A stretch of 36,561 bases of DNA from Paraglaciecola sp. Lineage in GTDB: Bacteria; Pseudomonadota; Gammaproteobacteria; Enterobacterales; Alteromonadaceae. The DNA lies in assembly GCA_009993955.1 (NCBI GenBank), contig JAACSL010000031.1, positions 1 to 36,561 on the forward strand, in the 5' to 3' direction. The notes under the pieces are model-generated. The model made no database searches. It saw only the letters and a program-made list of their open reading frames with translations, and was not told the DNA's origin. Shown here one piece after another: positions 1 through 9,995 of this stretch (position 1 is the first letter of the stretch; every line of letters starts with the position of its first letter). A program made the position numbers and the translations under genes.

Positions 1-11
1 GGGATACCTCA

Positions 12-130
12 GGGTCAGGGTTAACTTAAATATCAGTTTAGGTATTGTTTTTTCTCCACCCCTCAGGACGCCCTATTTTTTGCGGTATCATGCTTAATAA
101 CAGAATAACTGGGTCAGAGTTAACTTAAAT
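12..130. repeat. Pair of 20-bp direct repeats
   Basis: GGGTCAGGGTTAACTTAAAT (12-31) recurs as GGGTCAGAGTTAACTTAAAT (111-130), a single mismatch, with 99 bases between copy starts. The spacer has no open reading frame that I can support. From general knowledge, GGGTCAGAGT-type motifs often occur near IS200-like (Y1) REP-associated transposase genes in gammaproteobacteria. I infer that this is the edge of such an element, but no transposase gene is visible here. Confidence 0.6.
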
Positions 131-168
131 TTACACTTCTAGATCAAAAAATATCCCGCTTACTCAAA

Positions 169-564
169 CTAGTTGGCAAAATCCTTCAGTAATCTGTCGA
201 TGATCACTTTGTTGGCTGCGGGGAAATCGTAGTGGGCTAAGTCAGTGATGTGAACCCAACGGGCTTGTTGGCCTTCTTGGGGACTGGGCTCGTGTGCAAA
301 CTTATCGACAACGCGCACGTCCAACCGTACCTTTCCGTCGCCGTAATCGTGTTCTATCACCAGCAATGCTTGCTGGTGTTCGACCACAATGCCCACTTCT
401 TCCAAAAGCTCCCTGCTCAGAGCTTGGTCAATGCTTTCGCTGCCTTCGCGCTTACCGCCGGGAAATTCCCAAAGGCCGCCTTGATGCAGGGTATCAGCGC
501 GCTTGCTGATGTAAATATCTTGCCCACGTTTGATTACACCTACCGCAACTTCGACAATTTTCAT
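169..564 (-). CDS. mutT: Nudix hydrolase MutT (8-oxo-dGTP diphosphatase)
   Basis: Predicted to hydrolyse 8-oxo-dGTP in the cytoplasm and so prevent A:T to C:G mutations. The Nudix box runs from GGKREGSES to RELLEEVGI, fitting GX5EX7REUXEEXGU, with the Glu residues that bind Mg2+. The protein is 131 aa, typical for MutT. I start at ATG 564 because AAGGTG lies about 9 bases upstream; a longer frame from TTG 585 runs into the secA terminator and is unlikely. The gene follows secA, as in enterics. An intrinsic terminator sits in between, so it needs read-through or its own promoter. The usual enteric neighbour yacG is not next to it; only repeat DNA follows to the window edge. Confidence 0.9.
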   Translation of the reverse strand: MKIVEVAVGVIKRGQDIYISKRADTLHQGGLWEFPGGKREGSESIDQALSRELLEEVGIVVEHQQALLVIEHDYGDGKVRLDVRVVDKFAHEPSPQEGQQARWVHITDLAHYDFPAANKVIIDRLLKDFAN

Positions 565-587
565 GACATCATTCACCTTATACAAAA

Positions 588-609
588 AAGTCGAACCGAA
601 GTTCGACTT
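588..609 (-). terminator. Intrinsic terminator after secA
   Basis: AGTCGAAC (589-596) and GTTCGACT (601-608) form an 8-bp perfect stem. On the minus strand the loop is TTCG, an extra-stable UUCG tetraloop, and the stem is followed by TTTTTTG. It lies 26 bases past the secA stop codon and just before the mutT ribosome binding site. Confidence 0.85.
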
Positions 610-633
610 TTATTTTAACGTTAGTCTGGCACC

Positions 634-3342
634 TTAACTGAGTTTGCCATGACATTGTTTGTATTTTTTACCTGAACCACAGGGGCACAAATCATTCCGA
701 CTGATTTTAGGGCCATTACGCAAGCCGCTATCTGGCGCCTTGGGTGCTTCACTGGCTGCAGAGGCACTTTGGTGTTCAAACACCTTGGCCTGTTTTTCGT
801 TGGCAAGCCGCTGTTTTTCTTCCATGGCTTGCACTTCTTCTTCGGCGCGAACTTTCACTTTACTGAGAATTGTCACCACTTCAATTTTCAAGTTTTCTAA
901 CATCTGAGAAAACAGTTCAAAGGATTCACGTTTGTACTCTTGCTTGGGGTTTTTCTGCGCAAAACCACGTAAGTGGATGCCTTGACGCAAATAATCCATG
1001 GCCGCCAAATGCTCTTTCCAGTGGCTGTCGAGGTTTTGCAGCATCACGGCTTTTTCGAAATGACGAATGACTTGTTCACCCACCACCGCTTCTTTGGCTT
1101 TGTATGCGCCTACGACTTCATCCAATAAACGTTCACGTAGTTTTTCTTCAAACAATTTGTTGTCATCGGCGAGCCACTGTTTGATCGGTAGATCAAGCAG
1201 GAAGTCACTTTTAAAGCGTTCTTCTAAGCCGGGGATATCCCACATCTCATCCAATGATTGGGGCGGAATATATTGGTCGATAACACTGTTAACCACATCG
1301 GCACGGATGGCTTCAATAGTGCTGCTGATCTCACCCTCATCGAGCAATTCATTACGTTGCTGATAAATCACTTTACGCTGATCGTTGGCGACGTCATCGT
1401 ATTCAAGCAATTGTTTACGAATGTCGAAGTTACGGCCTTCTACCTTACGTTGGGCGTTTTCAATGGCTCGTGTAACCCAAGGGTGTTCGATGGCTTCGCC
1501 ACGCTCCATGCCCAAGCGTTTCATCATGTTGCCCATTTTTTCTGAGGCAAAAATACGCATAAGGGCATCGTCGAGTGACAGATAAAAACGTGATGAACCT
1601 GGATCGCCTTGACGGCCAGCACGACCCCGCAACTGGTTGTCGATACGACGTGATTCGTGGCGTTCAGTACCAATTATATGTAAACCACCGGCGGCCAATA
1701 CAGCATCGTGATCGGCCTTCCATTCAGCCTTGATTTTTTCTACGGTACCTGGCTTGGGATCATTGATTTTATCAATGGCTGCCTGCCAGTTGCCGCCCAA
1801 TACGATGTCGGTACCACGACCAGCCATGTTGGTGGCAATGGTAATCGCACCGGGTTTGCCTGCTTGAGCAATGATGTCTGCTTCCTGCTCGTGAAACTTG
1901 GCATTTAATACTTTGTGGGGGATCTTCGCTTTCTTCAAAATGTTTGATAACAATTCTGAGTTTTCGATGGAAACCGTGCCCACTAAAGCCGGTTGGCCGC
2001 GTTTTACGCAGTCTTTAATGTCTTCAATTATGGCTTCGTATTTTTCTTCCGCTGTTAAATAAATCAGATCCGCTTTGTCCTTACGGATCATGGGTTTATT
2101 GGTGGGAATAACGATGGTTTCAAGGCCATAGATATGCTGAAATTCAAAGGCTTCGGTATCTGCCGTACCAGTCATACCAGCTAGCTTGTCGTATAGGCGG
2201 AAATAGTTTTGGAAGGTAATTGACGCAAGGGTTTGGTTTTCGTTTTGAATTTTCACCCCTTCTTTTGCTTCAACGGCTTGATGCAAACCTTCTGACCAGC
2301 GACGTCCTTCCATGGTGCGGCCGGTATGTTCATCAACGATAACAATTTCGTTATCTTTTACGATGTAATCTACGTCACGAGAGAACAATTTATGCGCTTT
2401 GAGGGCGGCATTAACGTGGTGTAAAAAGGAAATATTGGCCGCCGCAAACAGAGACTCATCGGCAGGTAATATGCCTTCACGTTGCAATATTTGCTCAACA
2501 TGGATTTGACCGTTTTCTGTCAGGTGGATCTGCTTGGCTTTTTCATCAATGGTAAAGTCACCTTCGCCATTTTTGCCCTCTTCATCTTCTTTGTCTTGTT
2601 TAACTAACTCAGGAATGATCAGGTTTATTTTTCGATACAGTTCAGAACTGTCTTCTGCTTGCCCTGAAATAATCAAGGGTGTACGCGCTTCGTCGATTAA
2701 AATTGAGTCAACTTCATCGATAACCGCAAAATGTAAGCCGCGTTGCACACGATCATTCGGACTGAACGCCATGTTGTCACGCAAGTAGTCAAAGCCAAAC
2801 TCGTTGTTAGTGCCGTAAGTAATATCGGCCGCATAGGCTTCTTTTTTCTGCTGGTGATTCATACCCGGGACATTGCACCCAACCGTCAAACCTAAGAATT
2901 CAAATAAGGGACGGCTCCATTCAGCGTCACGTCGCGCCAAATAGTCATTCACTGTAATGACGTGCACCCCTTTACCACCGAGGGCATTTAGATAAGTGGG
3001 TAGGGTTGAGGTCAACGTTTTACCTTCACCCGTGCGCATTTCTGCGATTTTACCTTGGTGTAAAACTTGTCCACCCACCATTTGTACATCGAAGTGGCGC
3101 ATGTTGAACACACGCTTACTGGCTTCACGGACCACCGCAAAAGCTTCCACCAGAATGTCGTCTGTGGTCTTGCCATCTGCCAGACTTTGTTTGAATTCTG
3201 CGGTTTTAGCCTTTAATTCATCGTCGTTGAGTTCGGCAAATGATGCTTCTAGTTGATTAATTTGCTCGACAGCAACGTTAAGTTTTTTAAGAAGACGGTC
3301 GTTACGGCTACCGAAAATTTTGGTGAGAATACTAGAAAACAT
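634..3342 (-). CDS. secA: Preprotein translocase ATPase SecA
   Basis: SecA is the motor ATPase that drives unfolded preproteins through SecYEG in the inner membrane. The 902-aa length matches E. coli SecA (901). Visible features are Walker A MRTGEGKT at 102-109, the DEAD-type DEVD within [17 protein letters not shown] near 207-223, GTDIVLGG and [10 protein letters not shown] in the second motor domain, and a C-terminal zinc site [13 protein letters not shown] (Cys886, Cys888, Cys897, His898) for SecB and ribosome contact. It is flanked by terminators upstream (3416-3438) and downstream (588-609), so it is probably its own transcription unit. No secM-like arrest gene precedes it; the upstream gene is an M23 peptidase. 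Confidence 0.98.
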   Translation of the reverse strand: MFSSILTKIFGSRNDRLLKKLNVAVEQINQLEASFAELNDDELKAKTAEFKQSLADGKTTDDILVEAFAVVREASKRVFNMRHFDVQMVGGQVLHQGKIAEMRTGEGKTLTSTLPTYLNALGGKGVHVITVNDYLARRDAEWSRPLFEFLGLTVGCNVPGMNHQQKKEAYAADITYGTNNEFGFDYLRDNMAFSPNDRVQRGLHFAVIDEVDSILIDEARTPLIISGQAEDSSELYRKINLIIPELVKQDKEDEEGKNGEGDFTIDEKAKQIHLTENGQIHVEQILQREGILPADESLFAAANISFLHHVNAALKAHKLFSRDVDYIVKDNEIVIVDEHTGRTMEGRRWSEGLHQAVEAKEGVKIQNENQTLASITFQNYFRLYDKLAGMTGTADTEAFEFQHIYGLETIVIPTNKPMIRKDKADLIYLTAEEKYEAIIEDIKDCVKRGQPALVGTVSIENSELLSNILKKAKIPHKVLNAKFHEQEADIIAQAGKPGAITIATNMAGRGTDIVLGGNWQAAIDKINDPKPGTVEKIKAEWKADHDAVLAAGGLHIIGTERHESRRIDNQLRGRAGRQGDPGSSRFYLSLDDALMRIFASEKMGNMMKRLGMERGEAIEHPWVTRAIENAQRKVEGRNFDIRKQLLEYDDVANDQRKVIYQQRNELLDEGEISSTIEAIRADVVNSVIDQYIPPQSLDEMWDIPGLEERFKSDFLLDLPIKQWLADDNKLFEEKLRERLLDEVVGAYKAKEAVVGEQVIRHFEKAVMLQNLDSHWKEHLAAMDYLRQGIHLRGFAQKNPKQEYKRESFELFSQMLENLKIEVVTILSKVKVRAEEEVQAMEEKQRLANEKQAKVFEHQSASAASEAPKAPDSGLRNGPKISRNDLCPCGSGKKYKQCHGKLS

Positions 3343-3415
3343 CGAATTACAGCTTCCAATCTAAATATTGATGTCTGCATGGACGTGCTTGGCAGAACAT
3401 CAGCTAAAAAATAAA

Positions 3416-3438
3416 ATAATCGGCCAAAGGCCGATTAT
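3416..3438 (-). terminator. Intrinsic terminator after the M23 gene
   Basis: ATAATCGGCC (3416-3425), loop AAA, GGCCGATTAT (3429-3438) is a perfect 10-bp stem. On the minus strand it is followed by TTTATTTTTTAG. It separates the M23 peptidase gene from secA, so a secA promoter is expected within 3343-3415; I find no convincing -35/-10 pair there. Confidence 0.85.
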
Positions 3439-3477
3439 CAATGTATTACCTTTGCACCCAATAAAGGTGCCTGCTAT

Positions 3478-4380
3478 CTATTCGCGATAGACGTAGGGCA
3501 AAGGATCAAGCTGGCGACCTTTTTGGATCACCTCGTAGTGCACATGGGCTCCCGTTGAACGTCCGGTATTACCCATCAGAGCAATAGCTTGCCCTTTAGT
3601 TACCACATCGCCTACTTTTACGTTGATTGTTTTGTTGTGACCATACCTCGTCACTAAACCATCACCATGATCAATTTCTACTAAGTTGCCATAACCGTAA
3701 CGCTCGTCGGCCCAGGTAACAATGCCTGCTGCTGTCGCCATGATTTCATCACCTTCTTTGCCGGCGAAATCTACGCCTTTATGCATAGCAGGCAAGCCAC
3801 TAAACGGATCTTTGCGTACCCCGTAGTGAGACGACAGCCAACCGGATGACACAGGACGCCCTGTCAATCGGCTTTGGTCAGTAATATGGTGACTCATTAA
3901 CAGAGATTCAAGGGCACTGAGTTGCTGAGTTTTATGCTGAATCACTGCTAGGGTTTGATCCATCTGATTGATGAGATCGTCGGTGACATTGATGGTAAAT
4001 GCCGTACTTTCTTCAGGACCACCCATGGCCGGGTTCTGGTTAAAGCTAAATTCTTCAGGATTTAAATTGGCCTGTTCAACGAGGCGTGCACCTAAGGCGT
4101 CTAAACGCAAAATATGACTTTGCATATCGGCGAGTTTGAGGGTCATTCCCGCAAGCTTCTGTGAAGTCTGCGTTTTTAGTTCTTCCACCTGCTGAGCTTG
4201 CTGCTCTAAACCCGTTTTCGCGAAGTTGACGCGAGCGAAATCTTCATCAGGGTGTGAGGTGGAACGACTGGAAATCAAACACAGCAAACTCACTGCTATA
4301 ACAGCAAGCGTCAGCTTATGTTTGTCTGCGTGCAATTTAAGGCGGGTTCTTTCGCCTCGCACAAGGAGCGTTAATCTCAT
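3478..4380 (-). CDS. Membrane-anchored M23 (LytM-type) peptidase
   Basis: Likely an envelope murein endopeptidase, or an activator of amidases, facing the periplasm. With the start at ATG 4380 (300 aa), an N-terminal membrane segment covers about residues 23-37. A Gln/Leu-rich likely coiled coil follows at about 50-105. A C-terminal peptidase M23 domain covers about 180-295, with zinc ligands His200 and Asp204 (HKGVD) and the HxH pair His279 and His281 (HVHYE). An intact ligand set argues for a catalytic enzyme rather than a degenerate EnvC-type activator. A frame from 4425 would add 15 residues; 4380 fits the AAGG upstream and homologues I recall starting MRLTLLVRGER. The gene lies between lpxC and secA, where enterics have secM. 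Confidence 0.9.
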   Translation of the reverse strand: MRLTLLVRGERTRLKLHADKHKLTLAVIAVSLLCLISSRSTSHPDEDFARVNFAKTGLEQQAQQVEELKTQTSQKLAGMTLKLADMQSHILRLDALGARLVEQANLNPEEFSFNQNPAMGGPEESTAFTINVTDDLINQMDQTLAVIQHKTQQLSALESLLMSHHITDQSRLTGRPVSSGWLSSHYGVRKDPFSGLPAMHKGVDFAGKEGDEIMATAAGIVTWADERYGYGNLVEIDHGDGLVTRYGHNKTINVKVGDVVTKGQAIALMGNTGRSTGAHVHYEVIQKGRQLDPLPYVYRE

Positions 4381-4398
4381 CGGGATACTTACCTTTTT

Positions 4399-4568
4399 AC
4401 AACATGTTGTGTTAACTCTTATCACTTTGTGCGAGCAGACTTTGCGGCGCTACATCAACAAGATAATTAACCCTTAATTATGTTGTGGTTTTTATCATAT
4501 CAACCACATTTTTGAAAGTGTGGTTTTTGGTACCTAGGTACGTTATCGGCAGCAAATCTTTGGCTGCC
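4399..4568. promoter_or_regulatory. Intergenic cluster of inverted repeats
   Basis: Four inverted repeats lie between lpxC and the M23 gene. These are ACAACATGTTGT (4399-4410), AACCACA/TGTGGTT (4502-4508 and 4519-4525), GTACCTAGGTAC (4530-4541) and GGCAGC/GCTGCC (4548-4553 and 4563-4568). The first is just upstream of the M23 start and could be an operator. The second is followed by TTTGG on the plus strand and could be a weak plus-strand terminator. No gene is supported here, and I cannot assign a regulator. Confidence 0.35.
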
Positions 4569-4622
4569 AGCCTCAAGTCATCACCAATCCAAGCCAAAAT
4601 TCAAGGGGCGATAAAAATGAAA

Positions 4623-4642
4623 ATGCCGCTAAAAAGCGGCAT
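4623..4642 (-). terminator. Intrinsic terminator after lpxC
   Basis: ATGCCGCT (4623-4630), loop AAAA, AGCGGCAT (4635-4642) is a perfect 8-bp stem. On the minus strand it is followed by TTTCATTTTTATC. It lies 17 bases past the lpxC stop codon. Confidence 0.8.
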
Positions 4643-4658
4643 GTCATGCAAAAACAAA

Positions 4659-5573
4659 TTAACTAGATAAGACAGGAGAAGCAAAGCGTATGGGCAGGGC
4701 TTCAGGGGTCTCGTAGCTGACAAACTCCCAACACTTTTGGTTATTCAACAAGGCATTGAGCAATTTGTTATTCAAACCGTGACCCGTTTTATAGGCACGT
4801 AATTCACCAATTATGCTGTGTCCACCTAAATACAAATCACCAATTGCATCAAGGATTTTGTGTTTCAAAAACTCATCGCTGTAACGCAAACCTTCGGGAT
4901 TTAATACCCGATACTCATCAAGGGCAACGGCGTTTTCCATGCTTCCGCCAAGTGCTAGGTTATGAGCGTTCATGTACTCAAGATCTTTCATGAACCCGAA
5001 GGTACGCGCACGGCTCACTTCGTCGACATAAGAACTTGAATCAAAATCTAATACCATGTGCTGGCGTGTTTGACTGATGACTGGATGCGCGAAATCAATG
5101 CGAAAATCCACTCTGAAACCGTCGTGAGGGCGCAATTCGGCCCATTTATCACCGTCGGTGACTTTCACTGGTTTAGTAATTTTGATGAAGCGCTTGGGGG
5201 CATTCAATTCTTGAATGCCCGCCGTTTGTAACAAAAAGATAAACGGGCTCGCACTACCATCCATAATGGGTAATTCATCACTGTCAACTTCAACAATAAT
5301 ATTATCGATGCCCAAACCGGCTAAAGCCGACGCTAAATGTTCCACGGTTGAGATAGTCGCACCTTGTTCATTGCTGATGCATGTACACAACATCGTATCA
5401 CCCACCGCATTAGCACGCGCTGGGATATCTGCATAAGGCTCAAGGTCAACGCGGCGAAATACAATACCTGTATTTGCCGGCGCAGGCCGGAGAGTCATAG
5501 TGACCTTGTCACCTTTATGCAAGCCAATCCCCGTTTCTTGGACTGACTGTTTGATAGTACGTTGTTTGATCAT
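4659..5573 (-). CDS. lpxC: UDP-3-O-acyl-N-acetylglucosamine deacetylase LpxC
   Basis: Zn2+ enzyme of the committed step of lipid A synthesis; it deacetylates UDP-3-O-(3-hydroxyacyl)-GlcNAc in the cytoplasm. At 304 aa it is essentially the E. coli length (305). The catalytic residues fall at the same numbers as in E. coli: His79 (STVEHLASA), His238 and Asp242 ([13 protein letters not shown]) and His265 (KTGHGLNNK). The gene lies 170 bases after ftsZ with its own predicted promoter and a terminator behind it, so it is probably transcribed separately from the division genes as well as by read-through. In E. coli, LpxC amount is controlled by FtsH through its C-terminal tail; the tail here ends VLSS, so that control cannot be read from sequence. 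Confidence 0.98.
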   Translation of the reverse strand: MIKQRTIKQSVQETGIGLHKGDKVTMTLRPAPANTGIVFRRVDLEPYADIPARANAVGDTMLCTCISNEQGATISTVEHLASALAGLGIDNIIVEVDSDELPIMDGSASPFIFLLQTAGIQELNAPKRFIKITKPVKVTDGDKWAELRPHDGFRVDFRIDFAHPVISQTRQHMVLDFDSSSYVDEVSRARTFGFMKDLEYMNAHNLALGGSMENAVALDEYRVLNPEGLRYSDEFLKHKILDAIGDLYLGGHSIIGELRAYKTGHGLNNKLLNALLNNQKCWEFVSYETPEALPIRFASPVLSS

Positions 5574-5616
5574 CGACCTCAGGCTCTATCGCAAAACATT
5601 ATAAAAAAGGGGGCGC

Positions 5617-5645
5617 ATGGTACTAAAAATGCTTAGCCTTGTCAA
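5617..5645 (-). promoter_or_regulatory. Predicted sigma-70 promoter of lpxC
   Basis: On the minus strand, TTGACA (5645-5640) is a perfect -35 box. It is separated by 17 bases from TACCAT (5622-5617), 4 of 6 to TATAAT. Transcription would begin near 5609, about 35 bases before the lpxC start. Confidence 0.6.
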
Positions 5646-5743
5646 AAAAGTGTCACAAACCCTTAAGCCACATAGCTTATGCCGAATTTGCAATTAATCA
5701 ATACCTTGACAACATTCTCAGTATAAAGTGCCCCGCGTCAGCA

Positions 5744-6919
5744 TTAATCCGCTTGTTTACGCAAAAACGCAGGAATATCTAAATATTCCAAATCGTTATG
5801 GCTGTCGTGTTTATCTTCTTGCATGCTACTGCGCATATTATCAGGCGCTGCACTTGGTGTAGCAGTGCCAACACCGGCACCATTACCTTGCAATTTAAAC
5901 TCGCTATAATCATTCATCGCACGTTGAGCTCGGTTTGAAACCAATGAAATATCTGGCTTGCGTTCATTGCCAATGCCCGTTGCAACCACGGTCACGCGCA
6001 GCTCATCCGTCATATCCATATCGATAACTGTACCGATAACCACGGTGGCATTTTCAGAAGCAAAAGCTTTAACGGCGTTACCCACAGTTTCAAATTCATC
6101 GATAGAGAAGCTTGGGCCAGCGGTGATGTTCACCAAAATACCGCGTGCGCCAGACAAATCGATGTCTTCTAACAAGGGGCTAGCAATGGCGATCTCTGCT
6201 GCTTCTTCAGCACGATCATCACCAGAGGCAGAACCATTGCCCATCATGGCCGTACCCATTTCTGACATCACCGTACGTACGTCTGCAAAGTCCACGTTGA
6301 TCAAACCTGGGCGGGTGATCAATTCGGCGATACCCTGCACTGCACCACGCAATATGTCGTTGGCTGCACTGAAGGCTTGCAACAAGGGGGTATTCTTGGG
6401 CAAAACTTTCAATAATTTTTCATTGGGTATGGTGATCAATGAATCCACATATTTGGATAATTCAGCGATACCTTGCTCAGCAAAATCTGTGCGCTTACGG
6501 CCTTCAAACGGAAAGGGCTTAGTTACCACCGCAACCGTTAAAATGCCCATTTCTTTGGCGATTTTAGCTACTTCTGGTGCGGCACCCGTACCAGTACCAC
6601 CCCCCATACCAGCCGTGATGAAGACCATGTCGGCACCTTCCAGACTCTGACGAATGGTCTCAGCATCTTCTTCTGCCGCTTGACGTCCAATATTTGGGTT
6701 AGCGCCAGCACCTAGGCCTTTGGTCACGCCTGAGCCTATTTGCAAAGTAACATTGGCAGCTGAGCTACGTAGGACTTGTGCATCAGTATTGATGGCAATA
6801 AATTCAACGCCCTCTATTGAGTGCTTCACCATGTGTTCGATGGCATTACCACCGCCACCGCCCACACCAATCACTTTAATGACTGCTTCTTCGTTGTGAC
6901 TATCCATTAATTCAAACAT
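5744..6919 (-). CDS. ftsZ: Cell division GTPase FtsZ
   Basis: Tubulin-like GTPase that forms the Z ring at midcell. The 391-aa protein has a glycine-rich nucleotide-binding start ([10 protein letters not shown], about 17-26), the tubulin signature GGGTGTG at 106-112 and the T7-loop [11 protein letters not shown] with its catalytic Asp. A variable linker of about 50 residues is followed by the conserved C-terminal peptide [15 protein letters not shown] (377-391), the docking site for FtsA and ZipA. It follows ftsA by 80 bases in the usual order. No clear terminator is visible between ftsZ and lpxC. Confidence 0.99.
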   Translation of the reverse strand: MFELMDSHNEEAVIKVIGVGGGGGNAIEHMVKHSIEGVEFIAINTDAQVLRSSAANVTLQIGSGVTKGLGAGANPNIGRQAAEEDAETIRQSLEGADMVFITAGMGGGTGTGAAPEVAKIAKEMGILTVAVVTKPFPFEGRKRTDFAEQGIAELSKYVDSLITIPNEKLLKVLPKNTPLLQAFSAANDILRGAVQGIAELITRPGLINVDFADVRTVMSEMGTAMMGNGSASGDDRAEEAAEIAIASPLLEDIDLSGARGILVNITAGPSFSIDEFETVGNAVKAFASENATVVIGTVIDMDMTDELRVTVVATGIGNERKPDISLVSNRAQRAMNDYSEFKLQGNGAGVGTATPSAAPDNMRSSMQEDKHDSHNDLEYLDIPAFLRKQAD

Positions 6920-6999
6920 GCTTCTTCTCCGGTCTTAACAATTAGGCAAACAAGCGCATTCCATGCCTGCTGCCAATACAAGGTTTAAATACAAATCGG

Positions 7000-8229
7000 C
7001 TAAAACTCGCCTTTAAACCAACTTTGAATTCGTTGCCATGGTCCTTCACTGGCTTTATTTTTACTCGCTAATCGATTAATCAAGTGGATCTTGCCGTATT
7101 GCAGCAAGCCCACAGCAGTGGCAAATTTACTGTCTTCTACGTATTCGGATAAACCCTTGATCCCGAGGGGAATACCCACCCTAACGGGCATTTGGAAAAT
7201 CTCTTCAGCAAATTCTACTGCGCCTTCCATTTTGGCCGTGCCACCCGTCAACACGATGCCAGCGGCAATTTGTTCAGAAAAACCACTGGCGCGAATTTCG
7301 TCGTGCACCAGTTCAAACAACTCTTGATAGCGCGGTTCAATCACTTCCGCCAAGGTATGGCGTGACATCGCCCGTGCAGGTCGACCACCAACACTGTGTA
7401 CTTCAATGCTCTCTTCCATGCTCACCATGTCTTTGAGGGCACAGGCATAGTTGATCTTAATTTCTTCTGCATGATTAATCGGTGTACGGAAAATCTTGGC
7501 AATATCACTGGTGATCTGATTACCCGCCACCGGAATAACTGCCGTATGGCGAATAGCGCCATCGGTATAAATCACCATGTCCATGGTGCCACCGCCAATA
7601 TCCACCACACATACACCGAGTTCTTTTTCGTCATCAGTCAGTACCGCATAACTCGAAGCCAGGGCAGAAAAAATCATGTGGTCAGCGGTTAATTCACAGC
7701 GCTCTACACATTTCACTAAATTTTTAGCCATGTCATCAGCACAGGTAATGATGTGGGCTTCCGCTTCCATCCTAACCCCAGACATGCCAATCGGATTTTT
7801 AATGCCCTCTTGCACATCAATAGTAAATTCTTGTGGTAATACATGGAGCAACTTACGCTCAGCGGCAATAGGCACTGAACGCGCCGCATGCACCACGTTG
7901 TCGACGTCTTCTTGGGTAACTTCCTGATTGTTAATTGGCACCATGCCACTTTCATTCTGACACTTAACATGGCGACCAGAGATAGACATAAACACCGACG
8001 ACACACGGCAGTCGGCCATTAATTCCATTTCGTGTACCGCACGTTTTACCGATTGCACTACCAAGTTGAGGTCGTTCACCCCACCTTTGTCCATGCCCTT
8101 AGATGAGTGGCTGCCAACCCCCACAATGCTGATGTTATTGTCATCCAGCAACTCACCTACCACCGCTTTCACGTTGCTTGTTCCTATGTCTAAGCCGACG
8201 ATAAGATTGCGTTCTACACCCTTAGACAT
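7000..8229 (-). CDS. ftsA: Cell division protein FtsA
   Basis: Actin-like ATPase that tethers FtsZ filaments to the inner membrane and recruits later divisome proteins. The 409-aa protein starts LIVGLDIGTSNVKAVVGE, an actin-fold phosphate loop, and contains VVDIGGGTMDMVIY and VLTGGTAKMEG as the second and third nucleotide-binding signatures. The C-terminal GPWQRIQSWFKGEF is the expected amphipathic membrane-targeting helix. The length is close to E. coli FtsA (420). It lies 21 bases after ftsQ and before ftsZ. Confidence 0.98.
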   Translation of the reverse strand: MSKGVERNLIVGLDIGTSNVKAVVGELLDDNNISIVGVGSHSSKGMDKGGVNDLNLVVQSVKRAVHEMELMADCRVSSVFMSISGRHVKCQNESGMVPINNQEVTQEDVDNVVHAARSVPIAAERKLLHVLPQEFTIDVQEGIKNPIGMSGVRMEAEAHIITCADDMAKNLVKCVERCELTADHMIFSALASSYAVLTDDEKELGVCVVDIGGGTMDMVIYTDGAIRHTAVIPVAGNQITSDIAKIFRTPINHAEEIKINYACALKDMVSMEESIEVHSVGGRPARAMSRHTLAEVIEPRYQELFELVHDEIRASGFSEQIAAGIVLTGGTAKMEGAVEFAEEIFQMPVRVGIPLGIKGLSEYVEDSKFATAVGLLQYGKIHLINRLASKNKASEGPWQRIQSWFKGEF

Positions 8230-8250
8230 GTTTACCTATTCTCACTGTCA

Positions 8251-9057
8251 TTAACTCTCTTGTTGTTTATTGTCGCTAGACTTTTCTGCTGGTTTTAACC
8301 AACCCACCGCCAAACCAGTGTCGTAGCGCAAATCCACGTAATCTATGGCTTTGTTTTGTTGCGAAATTAACGGCAACACATCCACAAAGCGTTGTAAACG
8401 GTCGATAAATTCACTGCGACCTAAATTCAATTTGATGCCATTAGTCAGCTGCACATTCCACGCAAACCGTTCACTCAAAAACAATTCATTAATCTGCAAC
8501 TGGGTGGATTCCAGTAACGACTGCATATCACGATACCCCTGCAGCGCTGTCTGCTCGCTACCGCCTGGCCCAAATAAACGGGGCAAAGGCAGTTGTTTGG
8601 CATCAGCGATGGCAATGCCATCAAAAACTTCACCGTACTGATTGAGCAACAAATCATCATTCCAACGTGCAGCAGGCACTTGCTCCACCACATAAATCTC
8701 TAAACCATTTGGCCAGCGTTTGCGCACTGATGCGCGATACACCCAAGGCATGGCTTCCACTAACTGATGGGTTTGTTCCACATCCAGTTCAAAAAAACTG
8801 CCGGGTTGAGCCGCCCTCACCAATCGTTCAATCGTTTTGTCATCGAGATAAGTGCGTTGTCCCGATATCACCACCCGATTTAAAGGGGTTTTTTGCTCAT
8901 CTTCTAACCACTGCATGAGCTGCAACACACCCCACAGCATCACCATCAACAGCGCAAATAAAAATGCCATGCCGATGTACAAATTGACACGTTGTGCTGC
9001 TGGCATCGGTGTTTTGCTGCGAGTGGCTGAAACGGGCAATTGGCTCGGCTTGCTCAT
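8251..9057 (-). CDS. ftsQ: Cell division protein FtsQ
   Basis: Bitopic inner-membrane divisome protein that forms a complex with FtsL and FtsB. The 268-aa protein has a short cytoplasmic N-terminus, one membrane segment at about 26-48 and a periplasmic part. That part begins with a POTRA domain (about 58-130, NRVVISGQRTYLDDKTIERLV) and continues as the FtsQ beta domain. The C-terminal tail is charged (EKSSDNKQQES). It lies 2 bases after ddlB, in the conserved ddlB-ftsQ-ftsA order. Confidence 0.95.
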   Translation of the reverse strand: MSKPSQLPVSATRSKTPMPAAQRVNLYIGMAFLFALLMVMLWGVLQLMQWLEDEQKTPLNRVVISGQRTYLDDKTIERLVRAAQPGSFFELDVEQTHQLVEAMPWVYRASVRKRWPNGLEIYVVEQVPAARWNDDLLLNQYGEVFDGIAIADAKQLPLPRLFGPGGSEQTALQGYRDMQSLLESTQLQINELFLSERFAWNVQLTNGIKLNLGRSEFIDRLQRFVDVLPLISQQNKAIDYVDLRYDTGLAVGWLKPAEKSSDNKQQES

Positions 9058-9059
9058 CG

Positions 9060-9995
9060 TTATCGACTCTGTGCCATTGAACTGTCGAGAACGGCCAGCG
9101 ACAATTTAGCAAAACTTAAGCCTGCTTGTTTGGCGGCCATGGGCACCAAACTTTTTTCTGTCATGCCAGGCACCGTATTGGCCTCTAATAAATAAAACTG
9201 CCCTGCTGCATCCTGCATAAAATCAATGCGCCCCCAACCACTGCCATCCAGTGCCATAAAGGCTTGTTGGGCAATGTTGGCCAGTTCAGCCTCTGCTGTT
9301 GCAGACAAACCACTGGGGCAAAAATACTGGGTGCTATCCGCTTGATATTTCGCGGTATAGTCATAGAAAATGCGTGGAGTAGACATACGAATAGAGGGCA
9401 GCGCCTTGCCATTAAGCAGGCTGACAGTGAATTCAGAACCTTGAATGAACTGCTCGATCAATACATGTTCGTCATACTCGAACGCGTTTTGAATGGCTGT
9501 TTCTAATTGTTGTGTATTATTTACTCTGGCCATGCCTATGCTTGATCCCTCTTGCGCAGGCTTAACCATGACCTCATTCCCCAAGGCCGCCATTATAGCC
9601 TCGCACGATCCCGCATCAAAGGAACTTTTATCAGCAATTGCATATTGTGCAGTAGGTAAACCAAGGCTTTGCCAAATTTGCTTGCTGCGAATTTTATCCA
9701 TGCACAATGCCGAGCCTAAAACACCACTGCCAGTGTAAGGAATGTGTAACTGTTGCAAAGCACCTTGCAAGCTGCCGTCTTCGCCACCACGCCCATGCAA
9801 CATGATTAAAACTCGGTCAAAACCCTGTGTTATCAAACCTGTTAACGCTTGTTCAGCAGGATCAAAACCATGCGCGTCCACGCCTTGGCTGAGCAATGCG
9901 TTTAACACGGCATTACCGGAACGCAGAGAAACTTCTCGTTCCGCGCTGCGCCCGCCAAACATCACCGCTACTTTGCCGTATTTTGTCATACTCAT
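9060..9995 (-). CDS. ddlB: D-alanine--D-alanine ligase
   Basis: ATP-grasp ligase that joins two D-Ala for the pentapeptide stem. The 311-aa protein has the N-terminal [19 protein letters not shown], including the conserved Glu and Ser of the first D-Ala site. It also has the central ATP-grasp Lys region [14 protein letters not shown] and the C-terminal [16 protein letters not shown] with the Mg2+-binding Glu and Asn. The start ATG overlaps the murC stop in ATGA. The position between murC and ftsQ is that of E. coli ddlB, hence the symbol. Confidence 0.96.
   Translation of the reverse strand: MSMTKYGKVAVMFGGRSAEREVSLRSGNAVLNALLSQGVDAHGFDPAEQALTGLITQGFDRVLIMLHGRGGEDGSLQGALQQLHIPYTGSGVLGSALCMDKIRSKQIWQSLGLPTAQYAIADKSSFDAGSCEAIMAALGNEVMVKPAQEGSSIGMARVNNTQQLETAIQNAFEYDEHVLIEQFIQGSEFTVSLLNGKALPSIRMSTPRIFYDYTAKYQADSTQYFCPSGLSATAEAELANIAQQAFMALDGSGWGRIDFMQDAAGQFYLLEANTVPGMTEKSLVPMAAKQAGLSFAKLSLAVLDSSMAQSR

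Noticed and set aside
250-618. 122-aa plus-strand frame opposite mutT
   Set aside because: It is antisense to an intact Nudix gene and runs through its upstream terminator; no ribosome binding site.
4485-4670. 61-aa plus-strand frame between lpxC and the M23 gene, considered as a DUF721 remnant
   Set aside because: The translation shows no resemblance that I can defend and it crosses the lpxC terminator.
5958-6650. 230-aa plus-strand open frame opposite ftsZ
   Set aside because: It lies entirely within a well-supported ftsZ gene, has a Ser/Ala/Pro-rich composition typical of antisense frames and shows no known motif.
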